Assembly: GCF_004331415.1 (NCBI RefSeq)
Contig: NZ_SJOP01000012.1
Span: forward strand, 124,001 to 188,000
Origin: Kosakonia quasisacchari
GTDB lineage: Bacteria > Pseudomonadota > Gammaproteobacteria > Enterobacterales > Enterobacteriaceae
Length of the DNA: 64,000 nucleotides
Direction: 5' to 3'
Part shown: piece by piece, positions 1-14,318 of the stretch
How positions within the stretch are numbered: position 1 is the first letter of the stretch
Layout: every line of letters begins with the position of its first letter
Program-made: the position numbers and the translations under genes
The notes under the pieces: model-generated
What the model was told of the DNA's origin: nothing
What the model saw: only the letters and a program-made list of their open reading frames with translations
Databases searched by the model: none

Positions 1-2989
<2,989 letters not shown>

Positions 2990-3014
2990 TCATGCCCGAA
3001 GGCGTTGACTGAGT

Positions 3015-3061
3015 AAAAAAAAACCTGAGACCGGCACCTCTCGGTGTCGGACTCAGGTTTT
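3015..3061 (-). terminator. Leader terminator between bglG and bglF
   Basis: Read on the minus strand, the repeat AAAACCTGAGTCCGACACC pairs with GGTGCCGGTCTCAGGTTTTT and a run of T follows. It overlaps the RAT element just upstream, the classic arrangement in which BglG binding prevents this hairpin forming. Confidence 0.88.
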
Positions 3062-3089
3062 GCCTGCATTATGCTTGCAGTAACAATCC
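3056..3089 (-). promoter_or_regulatory. RAT antiterminator site for BglG, upstream of bglF
   Basis: The minus strand reads GGATTGTTACTGCA, a short loop, then GCAGGCAAAACCT. This closely matches the E. coli bgl ribonucleic antiterminator. Its 3' end overlaps the terminator stem, so the two RNA folds are mutually exclusive. It is the second RAT in the operon, as in E. coli. Confidence 0.87.
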
Positions 3090-3100
3090 GTAAAGCGCGT

Positions 3101-3983
<883 letters not shown>

Positions 3984-3990
<7 letters not shown>

Positions 3991-4013
3991 CGCCTGCTTG
4001 CGCAGTAACAATC
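3984..4013 (-). promoter_or_regulatory. RAT antiterminator site for BglG, operon leader
   Basis: The minus strand reads GGATTGTTACTGCGCAAGC followed by AGGCGAAACCT, the conserved RAT pattern of bulged stem and GC-rich loop. The conditional terminator follows at once. Confidence 0.86.
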
Positions 4014-4069
4014 CACGCTCGCACTTTAAACTAGCTGTATTGAAGCGAACAACGAGACAGCCAGTGAAA

Positions 4070-4085
4070 TGTGATCGCCATCATA
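4070..4085. promoter_or_regulatory. Possible CRP site for the bgl operon
   Basis: TGTGATCGCCATCATA matches the CRP pattern TGTGA-N6-TCACA with one change in the right half. It lies about 57 bases upstream of the RAT. CRP control is known for E. coli bgl; the core promoter here is not clear by eye. Confidence 0.5.
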
Positions 4086-4123
4086 CGATATATTCAGTTA
4101 ATGAATATTGTAATCGGTTCGCG

Positions 4124-5074
4124 TCAGCCGCAAACGCGGGTGAGCTGGCGAGAGATCGCCTGCGCGATATCGTCGGAATGTTTATAGGTGCGGATCTCAG
4201 TAAACAGCTCGCAGGCCTCAAGATATTCTTTGCGTAAATAGCCCAGCCACTGTTTGATGCGCGCAACGTGATACAAGCCGGTATCGCCCTGCTTTTCCAG
4301 CCGCGAATATTTCGCCAACAACGCGACAACCTCCGGCCACGGCATACGCGGTTCGTTATATTTCACCACCCGACTCAGATTCGGCACATTCAGCGCGCCG
4401 CGGCCAATCATCACCGCATCACAGCCGGTGACGGCTATACAATCCTGTGCACTTTGCCAGTCCCAAATCTCGCCGTTGGCAATCACCGGAATGGTTAACC
4501 GCTTACGGATCTCGCCGATGGCGTGCCAATTGATGCACTCGGCTTTGTAACCCTCTTCTTTGGTGCGCCCGTGTACCGCCAGTTCGCTGGCGCCGGCCTG
4601 CTGTACCGCATCGGCAATTTCAAACGCGCGCGCAGGGCTATCCCAGCCAAGACGCACTTTTACCGTCACCGGCAGGTGCGACGGCACCGCTTCGCGCATC
4701 GCTTTTGCACCACGATAGATAAGCTCAGGATCTTTGAGTAACGTCGCACCGCCACCGCTGCCGTTGACCAGCTTCGACGGGCAACCGCAGTTGAGATCAA
4801 CCCCCCAGGAGCCCAGCTCAACCGCGCGCGCGGCATTTTCAGCCAGCCACTGCGGGTATTGCCCTAAGAGTTGAATACGCACCAGCGTACCGGAAGGCGT
4901 TCGGCTTTGACGGTGCAACTCAGGGCAGATTTTATAGAAGGATTTTACCGGCAGGCGTTGATCCACCACGCGTAAGAATTCGGTGATGCACAAATCATAA
5001 TCGTTAACCTCGGTCAGCAGCTCGCGCACCAGCGAATCGAGCACACCTTCCATCGGCGCCAGTAATACACGCAT
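4124..5074 (-). CDS. dusC: tRNA-dihydrouridine(16) synthase
   Basis: FMN-dependent reductase that makes dihydrouridine at position 16 of tRNA. 316 residues, close to E. coli DusC. The N-terminal APMEGV flavin-binding motif and the catalytic C98 in NCGCPSK are present, with AVHGRT and IANGEI further along the TIM barrel. A helical tRNA-binding domain ends the protein. It is a single gene ending just before the bgl leader and divergent from yohJ. Confidence 0.95.
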   Translation of the reverse strand: MRVLLAPMEGVLDSLVRELLTEVNDYDLCITEFLRVVDQRLPVKSFYKICPELHRQSRTPSGTLVRIQLLGQYPQWLAENAARAVELGSWGVDLNCGCPSKLVNGSGGGATLLKDPELIYRGAKAMREAVPSHLPVTVKVRLGWDSPARAFEIADAVQQAGASELAVHGRTKEEGYKAECINWHAIGEIRKRLTIPVIANGEIWDWQSAQDCIAVTGCDAVMIGRGALNVPNLSRVVKYNEPRMPWPEVVALLAKYSRLEKQGDTGLYHVARIKQWLGYLRKEYLEACELFTEIRTYKHSDDIAQAISRQLTRVCG

Positions 5075-5294
5075 ATATCGCCCCGCAAAAAAGAGGCGCC
5101 ATAGTAGCGTCTCTGTTCAGGCGTGGAAAGTGCCTTTCTTCACTACACTTTGGGCTACGTGTGGCGCTAAATCTTGTGGGAATGCATAACGTTCCTGAAT
5201 GGAATGTTTGGTATGCTCATAATTCATGATGTGATCAGTAGCACGTTTTTTGCTTTAATTGTATGATGAATGCGTTTCGACAAGGGCTTTCACC

Positions 5295-5693
5295 ATGAGT
5301 AACTCACTGAATATTATCTGGCAGTATCTTCGTGCGTTTGTGCTTATTTACGCTTGTCTCTACGCAGGCATTTTTGTTTCATCGCTGCTGCCCATTACCA
5401 TTCCTGGCAGCATTATCGGCATGCTGATTATGTTCGTGCTGCTGGCGCTGCAAATTCTGCCTGCCAAATGGGTAAATCCGGGCTGCTTTATTTTGATCCG
5501 TTACATGGCTCTGCTGTTCGTGCCCATTGGCGTTGGCGTCATGCAATATTACGACCTGCTGCGTGCGCAGTTCGGCCCCATTATTGTTTCCTGCGCGGTG
5601 AGCACAATTATTGTCTTTTTGGTGGTGAGCTGGAGCACCCATCTGGTGCATGGCGAGCGCAAAGTGGCAGGACAAAAAGGTCGCAAAGAATGA
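5295..5693 (+). CDS. yohJ: LrgA/CidA-family inner membrane protein YohJ
   Basis: Small hydrophobic membrane protein of 132 residues with about four transmembrane segments, nearly identical to E. coli YohJ. LrgA family proteins resemble holins, and the pair with LrgB-type YohK has been linked to small-molecule export and cell lysis control; the exact role is uncertain. The start MSNSLNII was chosen over an upstream ATG because AAGGG lies at proper spacing and the length then equals E. coli YohJ. It overlaps yohK by four bases. Confidence 0.93.
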   Translation: MSNSLNIIWQYLRAFVLIYACLYAGIFVSSLLPITIPGSIIGMLIMFVLLALQILPAKWVNPGCFILIRYMALLFVPIGVGVMQYYDLLRAQFGPIIVSCAVSTIIVFLVVSWSTHLVHGERKVAGQKGRKE

Positions 5694-6385
5694 TGACGTA
5701 TATCTGGTGGTCGTTACCGCTGACGCTGGCAGTTTTTTTCGCCGCGCGTAAACTCGCCGCGCGTTTCAAGCTGCCGCTGCTCAACCCGCTGTTGGTGGCG
5801 ATGGTGGTGATTATCCCGATCCTGCTGGTGACGGGTATTCCGTATGACCACTATTTCCAGGGCAGTAAGGTCCTTAACGATCTGTTGCAACCTGCCGTTG
5901 TTGCGCTGGCGTTTCCGCTCTATGAGCAGTTACATCAGATTCGCGCCCGCTGGAAATCAATTATTACTATCTGCTTTATCGGCAGCATGGTGGCGATGTT
6001 TTCCGGTACCGCCGTTGCGCTGCTGATGGGCGCGACACCGGAAATTGCGGCATCGATATTACCGAAATCCGTTACCACGCCGATTGCGATGGCGGTTGGT
6101 GGCAGCATTGGCGGCATCCCGGCAATCAGCGCAGTGTGCGTGATCTTTGTCGGCGTATTGGGTGCAGTATTCGGTCATACCCTGCTGAACCTGATGCGTA
6201 TAACCACGAAATCGGCACGCGGGCTGGCGATGGGAACCGCCTCGCATGCGCTGGGCACCGCGCGCTGCGCCGAGCTGGATTATCAGGAAGGGGCGTTCAG
6301 TTCGCTGGCATTAGTGATTTGCGGGATTATCACCTCGCTGGCCGCGCCGTTTTTGTTCCCGGTTATCCTCGCGTTGCTGGGTTAA
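5690..6385 (+). CDS. yohK: LrgB-family inner membrane protein YohK
   Basis: 231-residue LrgB/CidB-family membrane protein with about six to seven hydrophobic segments and the conserved PKSVTTPIA and [12 protein letters not shown] stretches. Same length as E. coli YohK. The ATG overlaps the yohJ stop (ATGATGA), so the two are translationally coupled and presumably form one membrane system. Confidence 0.94.
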   Translation: MMTYIWWSLPLTLAVFFAARKLAARFKLPLLNPLLVAMVVIIPILLVTGIPYDHYFQGSKVLNDLLQPAVVALAFPLYEQLHQIRARWKSIITICFIGSMVAMFSGTAVALLMGATPEIAASILPKSVTTPIAMAVGGSIGGIPAISAVCVIFVGVLGAVFGHTLLNLMRITTKSARGLAMGTASHALGTARCAELDYQEGAFSSLALVICGIITSLAAPFLFPVILALLG

Positions 6386-6439
6386 AATTTGCGATACGTC
6401 GCGCATTTTTAATTTGAGTTTCATAAGTTGCACATACAG

Positions 6440-6455
6440 TGTGAAGTGAATCACA
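6440..6455. promoter_or_regulatory. CRP site upstream of cdd
   Basis: TGTGAAGTGAATCACA is a perfect match to TGTGA-N6-TCACA, 59 bases before the cdd start. E. coli cdd is activated by CRP and repressed by CytR bound between tandem CRP sites; a second, weaker upstream site may lie near 6410-6435. Confidence 0.85.
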
Positions 6456-6514
6456 CATAGAGCCTATGCGGCCCCGTAAACTACGATTCCAATACACTGC
6501 TATGAGGCACAGCT

Positions 6515-7402
6515 ATGCATTCACGTTTTCACCCTGCTTTTTCCGGGCTTGCGGAGAATTTACAGACCGCACTGGCTCCTCTGCTGGCGGATAAGCATTT
6601 CTCCGCCATGCTGAGCGCAGAGCAGGTGGCAACATTGCAAAGCGCGACGGGGCTGGACGAGGACGCGCTGGCGTTTGCGTTACTGCCGCTCGCCGCCGCC
6701 TGCGCCCGCACCGACCTTTCCCACTTCAACGTGGGCGCGATTGCGCGTGGCATCAGCGGAACATGGTATTTCGGCGCCAATATGGAGTTTCTTGGCGCAA
6801 CGATGCAACAAACCGTACATGCCGAGCAGAGCGCCATCAGCCACGCCTGGCTGCGCGGGGAAAAAGCGCTCTCTTCCGTGACCGTCAACTACACGCCGTG
6901 TGGCCACTGCCGCCAGTTTATGAATGAACTGAACAGCGGCCTGACTCTGCGCATTAACCTGCCGGGTCGCGCGCCGCATACGCTAGGCGATTACCTGCCG
7001 GATGCGTTTGGACCAAAAGATCTCGACATCAAAACGCTGTTAATGGACCAACAGAACCACGGTTTTTCACTGCACGGTGATGACGTGGCACAGGCGGCAA
7101 TCCACGCGGCCAATAAAAGCCACTCGCCCTACACCCATTCGCCGTCGGGCGTGGCAATTCTTTGTCGCGACGGGCGTATCTTCAGCGGTAGCTACGCGGA
7201 AAACGCCGCATTCAACCCCACGCTGCCACCATTGCAAGGCGCACTGAATCTGCTGAGCCTTGGCGGCTTCGACTACTCGGATATTCAACGTGCTGTACTG
7301 GCGGAACGCGCCGATGCGCCGCTCACCCAATGGGATGCCACCACCGCCACACTGCGCGCACTGGGATGTGAGAAGGTTGAACGTGTTTTGCTGAGTAAAT
7401 AA
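6515..7402 (+). CDS. cdd: Cytidine deaminase
   Basis: Zinc enzyme that deaminates cytidine and deoxycytidine to uridine forms in pyrimidine salvage. 295 residues, the two-domain enterobacterial form. The zinc site is H102 and catalytic E104 in HAEQSA, with C129 and C132 in PCGHC, at the same positions as in E. coli. GAGG precedes the ATG. A perfect CRP site upstream fits the CRP/CytR regulation known for this gene. Confidence 0.97.
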   Translation: MHSRFHPAFSGLAENLQTALAPLLADKHFSAMLSAEQVATLQSATGLDEDALAFALLPLAAACARTDLSHFNVGAIARGISGTWYFGANMEFLGATMQQTVHAEQSAISHAWLRGEKALSSVTVNYTPCGHCRQFMNELNSGLTLRINLPGRAPHTLGDYLPDAFGPKDLDIKTLLMDQQNHGFSLHGDDVAQAAIHAANKSHSPYTHSPSGVAILCRDGRIFSGSYAENAAFNPTLPPLQGALNLLSLGGFDYSDIQRAVLAERADAPLTQWDATTATLRALGCEKVERVLLSK

Positions 7403-7408
7403 CTCACG

Positions 7409-7428
7409 CTGCGGGTTCGCGCCCGCAG
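7409..7428 (+). other. Stem-loop after cdd
   Basis: CTGCGGG and CCCGCAG form a 7-bp stem around TTCGCG directly after the cdd stop. No T tract follows, so it is more likely an mRNA 3'-end or Rho-related element than a classical terminator. Confidence 0.45.
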
Positions 7429-7487
7429 TGATGAAAAACCCCGCAATTGAACCGTGGTTTCTTGCGCTTGCCGCACGGGTAAAGTAG

Positions 7488-8243
<756 letters not shown>

Positions 8244-8247
8244 AGCG

Positions 8248-8673
8248 TCAGTTAATTGACGCGTTGCGACTGTTGGTTTTCATTGGACGGACAAGCGTAA
8301 AGCCGCGCTCAACAAAATGGCGGTGATCGATAGCCGCACGGCTGGCTCTGTCGAGCGTCCACTGGCCATTTAGCGCGTTGAAGGACAATGCTTTCTCCCC
8401 TTCCGGCGTATTAACCAGGTATTCCCCGCTTTTTAAATACCCTGCGCTACACACAATCCGTGCTGGCGGGCTGTTCTTCATCCTGAACTCTATTTTGCGA
8501 AAGCCAGTAGGTACCGGGCAGAAATAGAAAAAGGGTAAGGACGTGATTTTGAGATCGCCGAGGGAGGCAATCACGTCGCCATCGCGCAACAGTTCGACAT
8601 TTTTCAGAGAGAAGTTAACAGGAGTATTTTTTTCATGCGGTAGATTATCAACAGTAAAATAAACAAAATTCAT
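8248..8673 (-). CDS. Hypothetical protein, 141 residues
   Basis: I do not recognise this protein. It has no signal peptide or membrane segment; it is mixed polar with a proline-rich middle and a basic C-terminus ending in NSRNASIN. Codon use looks coding, the frame is open across its length, and a start ATG is available. It occupies the place where E. coli has yeiS and preTA. Ribosome site is weak (GGGGCGCTT). A palindrome GCGTCA...TGACGC lies in its last codons and may end transcription of sanA. Confidence 0.55.
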   Translation of the reverse strand: MNFVYFTVDNLPHEKNTPVNFSLKNVELLRDGDVIASLGDLKITSLPFFYFCPVPTGFRKIEFRMKNSPPARIVCSAGYLKSGEYLVNTPEGEKALSFNALNGQWTLDRASRAAIDHRHFVERGFTLVRPMKTNSRNASIN

Positions 8674-8809
8674 AAGCGCCCCTGAGCTGCGGATACAACC
8701 TCATTCACAGATTCATTCTTTCAAGCGTAAGTAGCTATGGGCATACAGGCATTCAGAATTGGCTTAAATATCGGGCACATGGGATGCACCCGAAGTGCAA
8801 AGCGAAGCG

Positions 8810-9037
8810 TCAGGCCACTTTGCTTTCATGTTGCTGCAGGCTACGCTCAAGGTCGTAGATCAGGCTTCTCACCATATCAGGGGTTAAATTAAAAAAAGGC
8901 GAATCAAACGTCGTTGCTCCCGCGCCGCAAGGCCCCGTGCTGCAACCAAACTTCACTACCACGCCATCCAAATCCTCTACCACTCCCACCTGCCAGCCAA
9001 TCACGGGAAGTGCAGGAAACGTGCACTCACTGTTCAT
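8810..9037 (-). CDS. Small protein resembling biofilm regulator BssS
   Basis: 75 residues from MNSECTF. A central PVIGWQVGVVEDLDGVVVKF stretch and a C-terminal LTPDMVRSLIYDLERSL resemble the HPLVGWDISTVD and LTTDVARQFI parts of E. coli BssS, whose role in biofilm and indole signalling is only partly known. Two cysteines sit in STGPCG and KFGCS. The start was chosen because AAGGAG lies seven bases upstream; a longer start at 9058 lacks one. Likeness to BssS is judged from memory and is moderate. Confidence 0.6.
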   Translation of the reverse strand: MNSECTFPALPVIGWQVGVVEDLDGVVVKFGCSTGPCGAGATTFDSPFFNLTPDMVRSLIYDLERSLQQHESKVA

Positions 9038-9171
9038 CCCTAATCTCCTTATTAACATTGCGACTTTATTGAGCGTAGCACTGAAGCAAAAAATTTAACA
9101 ACTCGCCGTGAGTGAAGTTTTTGGGTAGGAAGCAGTGGGTTTAATCCCTCGCAAGAAGGGGGCAAACAGGC

Positions 9172-9199
9172 AAAAAAAAGCCCGCTATTTCAGCGGGCC
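9172..9199 (-). terminator. Terminator of the mgl operon
   Basis: On the minus strand GCCCGCTGAAATAGCGGGC is followed by eight T. It lies 18 bases past the mglC stop. Confidence 0.9.
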
Positions 9200-9216
9200 T
9201 GGTACAGATGATGGGA

Positions 9217-10227
9217 TTATTTTTTACGTGCGTATTTCAGCGAGTCCAGCGCCACGGCGAAGATAATGATGCCGCCCTTGATGATGTACTGCCAGTACGG
9301 GTTAATACCGATATAGGTCAGACCGTAGTTGATAACGGTGAAGATAATCACACCGGTCACTACGCCAAGCACGGTACCCACACCGCCGCTGAAGGAGACC
9401 CCGCCAACCACGCAGGCGGCGATGGCGTCCAGTTCATACATAAAGCCCAGGTTGTTGGTAGCGGAACCGATACGACCCGCTTCCAGCATCCCGCCGAAGG
9501 CATAGAACACACCGGACAGCGCGTAAATCATCAGCAGGTTCAGTGCCACGTTAACGCCGGAGACTTTTGCCGCTTCCGGGTTACCACCGATGGCGAAAAT
9601 ATTTTTGCCAAAGCGGGTTTTATTCCACAGCACCCAGACGAACGCCACGGCGATCAACGCATAGAAAGTGATATACGATAGACGGAAACTGCCCAGCGCA
9701 ATAAAGCCCTGCGTAAAGGTCGAGAAGCCGCTGTCGAAGCCGGAAATCGGCGACGCGCCCACAAAGTCGTAGTACAGGGAGTTGATACCATAAACAATGA
9801 TCATCGTACCCAGCGTGGTGATAAACGGCGTCACGTTCAGGTAAGCAATCACGATACCGTTCACCAGGCCAATCACTGCACCGATGACGCAAACAATCAG
9901 GATCACCACCGGAATCGGCATTGTCGACATATCCGGGAAGACCTTGTTGACGTTTTCCATCGACTGCAGCAGCGTTGCGGCAACCACTGCCGCGAGGCCA
10001 ACCTGACGTCCGGCGGAAAGGTCTGTACCCTGGGTCACAATCAGACCCGCTACACCCAGCGCGATAATAATACGCACCGAGGATTGCGTCAGAATGTTAC
10101 TTAAGTTCAGCAGACTTAAGAATGTGGGATCCTGAAAAATGATAATGGCCAGTAACACTAAAAGAACAACGTAAATACCGCCGTCTTTCAGATAAGTGAG
10201 AAAAGTTTTCTTATTTAACGCACTCAT
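9217..10227 (-). CDS. mglC: Galactose/methyl-galactoside ABC permease
   Basis: Membrane subunit of the high-affinity galactose importer. 336 residues, same as E. coli MglC, with about ten hydrophobic segments and the BPD_transp_2 family motif near EAAKVSGVNV. It is last in mglBAC, 15 bases after mglA, and closed by a strong terminator. Confidence 0.96.
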   Translation of the reverse strand: MSALNKKTFLTYLKDGGIYVVLLVLLAIIIFQDPTFLSLLNLSNILTQSSVRIIIALGVAGLIVTQGTDLSAGRQVGLAAVVAATLLQSMENVNKVFPDMSTMPIPVVILIVCVIGAVIGLVNGIVIAYLNVTPFITTLGTMIIVYGINSLYYDFVGASPISGFDSGFSTFTQGFIALGSFRLSYITFYALIAVAFVWVLWNKTRFGKNIFAIGGNPEAAKVSGVNVALNLLMIYALSGVFYAFGGMLEAGRIGSATNNLGFMYELDAIAACVVGGVSFSGGVGTVLGVVTGVIIFTVINYGLTYIGINPYWQYIIKGGIIIFAVALDSLKYARKK

Positions 10228-10242
10228 GAGGAGCCCCTGATC

Positions 10243-11763
10243 TTAAAGGTGCAAAGACGCAAGACGGAGAATTTCGTTTTGCGTTGTCGTTTTAGTATCA
10301 ACAATTCCGGAAACGAGGCCATTGCTCATAACCAGAATACGGTCAGTGATGCCTAACAACTCAGGCATTTCAGAGGAAATAATAATGATCCCCTTATTCT
10401 TTTTCGCCAGTTCGGCAATCAGTTGGTAAATTTCAAATTTAGCCCCAACGTCAATACCACGGGTCGGCTCATCAAGCATTAAAATTTCTGGCTGCGTTAA
10501 TAACCAGCGACCAATAACCACTTTTTGCTGGTTACCACCGGAAAGCGAACCAATTTGTGTACGGTGGCCGGGTGTTTTAACACGCATAGAATCAATAACC
10601 CATTGGGTATCGCTCTTCATGCGGCTATTATCCAGCAGACCGACTTTATTTTTGTAATTCTGAATATTTGAGATTAATGAGTTAAAACCGATATCAAGAT
10701 AAGCATAAATACCGGTAGAACGGCGTTCTTCAGTCACCAGCGCAAAGCCATTATTAATCGCTTCATTGGCGGTATGATTATTAATCAACTTGCCATGAAG
10801 TTTAATCGTGCCTGCGGACTTTTCGCGAATACCAAATAACGTCTCAACAATATCAGTACGTTTCGCCCCGACCAGCCCCGCGATACCGAGAATTTCGCCT
10901 TTACGTAAATCAAAGGAGATATCGCGAATAGAGGGCTGGCGCAACGAGGTAAGATTACGCACTTCAAGAATGGTTTCGCCCGGCACGTTGTGCTTGTCCG
11001 GGAAGCGCTGGTTCAGGGATCGGCCAACCATCATGGCGATGATCTTATCCATATCCAGCCCTTCCAGCGGCTGGGTGGCAATCCACTGGCCGTCGCGCAG
11101 AATAGTAATTTCATCGCACAGCTGGAATATCTCTTCCATTTTATGAGAGATATAAACAATGCCACAGCCACGATCTTTCAGTTTACGGATAATTTTAAAC
11201 AGATGATTAACTTCTTTTTCCGTCAGCGAAGAAGTCGGCTCATCCATAATGACAATTTTGGCGTCATAAGAGAACGCTTTGGCAATTTCAATCATCTGCA
11301 TTTGCGATACAGATAATGTTCCCACGCGTGCTTTAGGGTCGATATCAATATCCAGCTCATCAAAAATGGCTTTGGTATCGTGGAACATTTTATCCTGATC
11401 GACAAACATGCCTTTGGTCGGATAACGCCCCAACCACATATTATCCATCACGGAACGTTGCAACACCAGGTTGAGTTCCTGGTGAACCATCGAAATACCA
11501 TTTTCCAGCGCTTCTTTAGCGGAATGGAAATCGATCTCTTTCCCCTGAAAAAGAATACTGCCGGAATCTTTTTGATAGATCCCAAAAAGACATTTTAATA
11601 ATGTTGATTTCCCCGCACCGTTCTCGCCCATTAATGCATGGATCGAATGCGGACGGACTTTCAAATTGACATTATCGAGTGCCTTTACGCCTGGAAAAGA
11701 CTTGTTGATATTGCTCATTTCCAACAAGAATTCACCTGACGACTGAGTATTATTGCTGACCAT
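10243..11763 (-). CDS. mglA: Galactose/methyl-galactoside ABC ATP-binding protein
   Basis: Tandem ABC ATPase that powers galactose uptake. The first domain has Walker [15 protein letters not shown] and DEPTSSL. The second has a degenerate Walker A (GLVGAKRTD) but LSGGNQQK and DEPTRGID, which is normal for sugar importers of this family. Start at MVSNNTQ gives 506 residues, equal to E. coli, with AAGG upstream; an ATG eight codons earlier lacks this. Confidence 0.96.
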   Translation of the reverse strand: MVSNNTQSSGEFLLEMSNINKSFPGVKALDNVNLKVRPHSIHALMGENGAGKSTLLKCLFGIYQKDSGSILFQGKEIDFHSAKEALENGISMVHQELNLVLQRSVMDNMWLGRYPTKGMFVDQDKMFHDTKAIFDELDIDIDPKARVGTLSVSQMQMIEIAKAFSYDAKIVIMDEPTSSLTEKEVNHLFKIIRKLKDRGCGIVYISHKMEEIFQLCDEITILRDGQWIATQPLEGLDMDKIIAMMVGRSLNQRFPDKHNVPGETILEVRNLTSLRQPSIRDISFDLRKGEILGIAGLVGAKRTDIVETLFGIREKSAGTIKLHGKLINNHTANEAINNGFALVTEERRSTGIYAYLDIGFNSLISNIQNYKNKVGLLDNSRMKSDTQWVIDSMRVKTPGHRTQIGSLSGGNQQKVVIGRWLLTQPEILMLDEPTRGIDVGAKFEIYQLIAELAKKNKGIIIISSEMPELLGITDRILVMSNGLVSGIVDTKTTTQNEILRLASLHL

Positions 11764-11799
11764 AATTATACCTTGTTGGCCTGGCATATCGTGTTATAA

Positions 11800-11821
11800 G
11801 GGCGCAACAGTCGTTGCGCCC
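11800..11821 (-). other. Stem-loop between mglB and mglA
   Basis: GGGCGCAAC and GTTGCGCCC form a 9-bp stem with a 4-base loop. With no T tract, it probably stabilises or marks the 3' end of mglB mRNA so that binding protein exceeds the membrane subunits, as known for this operon type. Confidence 0.65.
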
Positions 11822-11844
11822 AATGAGAACATGCTTTCTTAATA

Positions 11845-12843
11845 TTATTTACCGGCGATTTCAGCCAGGTTGTCTTTATCTACACCAACGTAAGGAATAC
11901 GAACAATTTTATTTTCGATTTTCCAGGTGGTGCCATCTGCCGCGCCTTTACCTTCGGCCAGGTTTTTCGCCAGATCGAAGCTCGCTTTCGCCTGGTTGTT
12001 CGCATCGTTCAGCACGGTACCGGCCATCGCACCGGATTTCACCAGTGCCAGAGCTTCTGGCAGCGCATCGACGCCAAATACCGGAATAGCGGATTTGTTG
12101 TGTGCTTTCAGTGCTTCAACCGCGCCCATTGCCATCGCGTCGTTGTTAGCGATAACCACTTCAATTTTGTTGGCGTTCGGGCCAGAGAGCCAGGCGTCCA
12201 TTTTGTCTTTCGCCTGAGCGGTATCCCACATCGCGGTATCCAGAGCCAACTGCTGGGTTTTAATGCCCTTATCATTCAGCTCTTTGATAACGTAAGTGGT
12301 ACGCGCTTCAGCATCCGGGTGGCCCGGCTCGCCTTTCAGCAGTACAAACTGGATTTGGCCATCTTTGTTCAGATCCCAACCCGGGTTCGCCGCCCAGTGT
12401 TTAGCAATCAGGTCGCCCTGAATCACGCCGGATTCTTTGGAATCGGTACCCACGTAGTAGGCTTTATCGTAGCTATCCAGCGCTTTACGAGAAGGTTCTT
12501 TGTTAAAGAAAACAACCGGAACGTTTTGACCACGCGCTTTCTCAATCACCGTGCCTGCCGCAGCCGGGTCAACCAGGTTGATCGCCAGTGCTTTTACGCC
12601 TTTTGCCAGCAGCACGTCGATTTGATCGTTCTGTTTGGATTGGTCATTCTGCGAGTCGTTCATCAGCAGCTGAACATCGGGCGCTGCTTTGGCGTCTTTT
12701 TCGATAGCCTTACGGACAACGGACATAAAGTTGTCGTCATATTTATAGATGGTCACACCAATGCGGGTATCCGCTGCGTGTGCGGCTGCGCCAAAAAGCA
12801 TGCTTGCCATAACAGCAGACAGAGTCAACACCTTCTTATTCAT
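11845..12843 (-). CDS. mglB: Periplasmic galactose/glucose-binding protein
   Basis: Binding protein for the Mgl importer and, in E. coli, a ligand carrier for the Trg chemoreceptor. 332 residues, same as E. coli. Signal peptide [23 protein letters not shown] with AHA cleavage. The calcium loop DLNKDGQIQ and the sugar-binding fold are conserved. It is the first gene of mglBAC with a CRP and GalS regulated promoter upstream. Confidence 0.97.
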   Translation of the reverse strand: MNKKVLTLSAVMASMLFGAAAHAADTRIGVTIYKYDDNFMSVVRKAIEKDAKAAPDVQLLMNDSQNDQSKQNDQIDVLLAKGVKALAINLVDPAAAGTVIEKARGQNVPVVFFNKEPSRKALDSYDKAYYVGTDSKESGVIQGDLIAKHWAANPGWDLNKDGQIQFVLLKGEPGHPDAEARTTYVIKELNDKGIKTQQLALDTAMWDTAQAKDKMDAWLSGPNANKIEVVIANNDAMAMGAVEALKAHNKSAIPVFGVDALPEALALVKSGAMAGTVLNDANNQAKASFDLAKNLAEGKGAADGTTWKIENKIVRIPYVGVDKDNLAEIAGK

Positions 12844-13067
12844 GGTATCTCCGGTTTTTTTATATGCAGGGTAGTTCTTGTGAATAATGCTCGGCGGGTC
12901 AGTTGTTACGAAGACGTTACTGCCGACCGAAGTTCACTCTAAAAATCCATTCGTCCGTGTCCGGGTAACGCTCCAGAAGTTCGCTTTCTTCGATGTTTCA
13001 AAGCGCTCACTTATAGTGAAAGTGATTAATCACCGTTACATCGTGTTTCAGCTTCTAAAACGCTGAC

Positions 13068-13073
13068 ATCATA
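13068..13073 (-). promoter_or_regulatory. Probable mglB promoter -10 box
   Basis: The minus strand TATGAT lies about 35 bases downstream of the centre of a perfect CRP site, the spacing of a class II CRP promoter centred near -41. Position is an inference from spacing. Confidence 0.55.
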
Positions 13074-13094
13074 GTCAGCGCCTTGTTAAGATAC

Positions 13095-13110
13095 TGTGAA
13101 TTTACTCACA
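13095..13110. promoter_or_regulatory. CRP site of the mgl promoter
   Basis: TGTGAATTTACTCACA is a perfect TGTGA-N6-TCACA match between galS and mglB, fitting the CRP dependence of mglBAC. Confidence 0.9.
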
Positions 13111-13113
13111 GAT

Positions 13114-13127
13114 TGAAAACGGTTACA
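13114..13127. promoter_or_regulatory. GalS/GalR operator at mglB
   Basis: TGTAACCGTTTTCA on the minus strand matches the GalR/GalS box (GTGTAANCGNTTNCAC). It sits next to the CRP site, and a near copy precedes galS. Confidence 0.8.
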
Positions 13128-13137
13128 TCATCGAAGT

Positions 13138-14163
13138 TTATAAGTTAGTGATCGGCGCCACAGTTTGCCGCGCGGTCACGGAATGGCGGCGTACCAGGGT
13201 CGGCATAAAGCAGTGCGCAGCCTCTGGATCCAGCTTTCCTGCGGCCCCCTGCAACGCCAGCTCGGTCGCCAGCCGCGCCATTGAGGCGACCGGGTAACGT
13301 ACCGTCGTCAGTTGCGGGTCGGTGTAACGCGCTATTGGAATATCATCGAAACCAATGAGTGATAAATGCTGTGGCACCGCAATGCCGTTGTCTTTCAGCG
13401 CCGTCAGCGCACCCGCCGCCATGCTGTCGTTATAGGCGAAGACTGCGGTGAGTTGCAGGTTGCGTCCCAGCAGCTCCACCATCGCCGCTTCACCGCCTTG
13501 CATGTCCGGCGAACCGGTGCCAACCCAGCTTTCCGGGGCATTAATCCCCTGCTCTTCCAGCGCACGGAACCACCCTTCGCGGCGCATATCGTTATCTTCA
13601 ATCTGATGGCTGGACGCCAGATAACCGATGCGATGATGGCCGTTATTGAGCAGCATGCGCGTTGCCATCACCGCCCCGCTGACGTTATCAAGGCAGACGC
13701 AGCGGTGCGCATAGCCAAGCACCAGCCGGTTGATAAGCACCATGCCGGGGATCTGCTCCATGAAGCCCGTAAGCTCTTCATCGCTTAGTGCTTTTGAGTG
13801 AACAATCAGGGCGTTACAGCGTTGGCGGATCAAAACTTCAATGGCGTGACGCTCTTTTTCCGCTTCATGATAACTGTTGCCAATCAGCACATATTTTTGG
13901 TGCTGCTGAGCAACCGTATCCACCGCTTTCACCAGCGCACCGAAAAAGGCATCGGAGACATCCATTACCACCACGCCAATGGTGTCGCTAACCTGCGTCG
14001 CCAGCGCCTGGGCGTTGGCATTCGGGCGATAACCCAGTTGGGCAACGGCTTTCATCACCGTTTCGCGCGTTTCCGGGCTGACCAGCGCGCTGTTATTAAG
14101 CACGCGGGACACCGTCGCGACAGAGACGCCCGCATGCCGGGCAACGTCACGAATGGTGATCAT
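13138..14163 (-). CDS. galS: Mgl repressor / galactose isorepressor
   Basis: LacI-family repressor of mglBAC, inactivated by galactose. 341 residues. Helix-turn-helix at residues 2-24 ([23 protein letters not shown], start of it), hinge near residue 50, then a periplasmic-binding-protein-like sugar domain. Upstream of mglB on the same strand, as in E. coli. Its own promoter region contains a GalS box and a CRP site, indicating autoregulation. Confidence 0.95.
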   Translation of the reverse strand: MITIRDVARHAGVSVATVSRVLNNSALVSPETRETVMKAVAQLGYRPNANAQALATQVSDTIGVVVMDVSDAFFGALVKAVDTVAQQHQKYVLIGNSYHEAEKERHAIEVLIRQRCNALIVHSKALSDEELTGFMEQIPGMVLINRLVLGYAHRCVCLDNVSGAVMATRMLLNNGHHRIGYLASSHQIEDNDMRREGWFRALEEQGINAPESWVGTGSPDMQGGEAAMVELLGRNLQLTAVFAYNDSMAAGALTALKDNGIAVPQHLSLIGFDDIPIARYTDPQLTTVRYPVASMARLATELALQGAAGKLDPEAAHCFMPTLVRRHSVTARQTVAPITNL

Positions 14164-14253
14164 TTTTACCTACCTTTTCTGGATTGCGGCAGTTCACAGC
14201 CACCCCCTGTGTTAAGTAAGGAGGCTATTCTGGCAGTCAGCAGACGATTGCTA

Positions 14254-14269
14254 CGTGAGTGGCATCACA
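14254..14269. promoter_or_regulatory. CRP site upstream of galS
   Basis: CGTGAGTGGCATCACA differs from TGTGA-N6-TCACA at one base. It lies about 90 bases upstream of the galS start. Confidence 0.75.
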
Positions 14270-14273
14270 TGAA

Positions 14274-14287
14274 TGGAAACGGTTACA
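14274..14287. promoter_or_regulatory. GalS operator upstream of galS
   Basis: TGTAACCGTTTCCA on the minus strand, next to the CRP site; nearly the same box as at mglB, so galS should repress itself. Confidence 0.78.
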
Positions 14288-14318
14288 TCCGTTTTGTTAA
14301 TGATTGTGATCCAGATCG

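Noticed and set aside
8245..8262. GCGTCA...TGACGC palindrome as a terminator of sanA
   Set aside because: No T tract follows and it lies within the end of the opposite gene; could be chance.
10800..10900. Degenerate Walker A in the second half of MglA as a possible defect
   Set aside because: The sequence GLVGAKRTD is normal for sugar-importer double ATPases, where the second site is degenerate.
10808..11316. Overlapping plus-strand frames within mglA
   Set aside because: Both are shadows of mglA codon structure and encode no recognisable protein.
12100..12942. 280-codon open frame on the plus strand over mglB
   Set aside because: It is antisense to a clear mglB gene, has no ribosome site and no family likeness. 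Similar long antisense frames lie over fruA, fruB, bcr and bglG.
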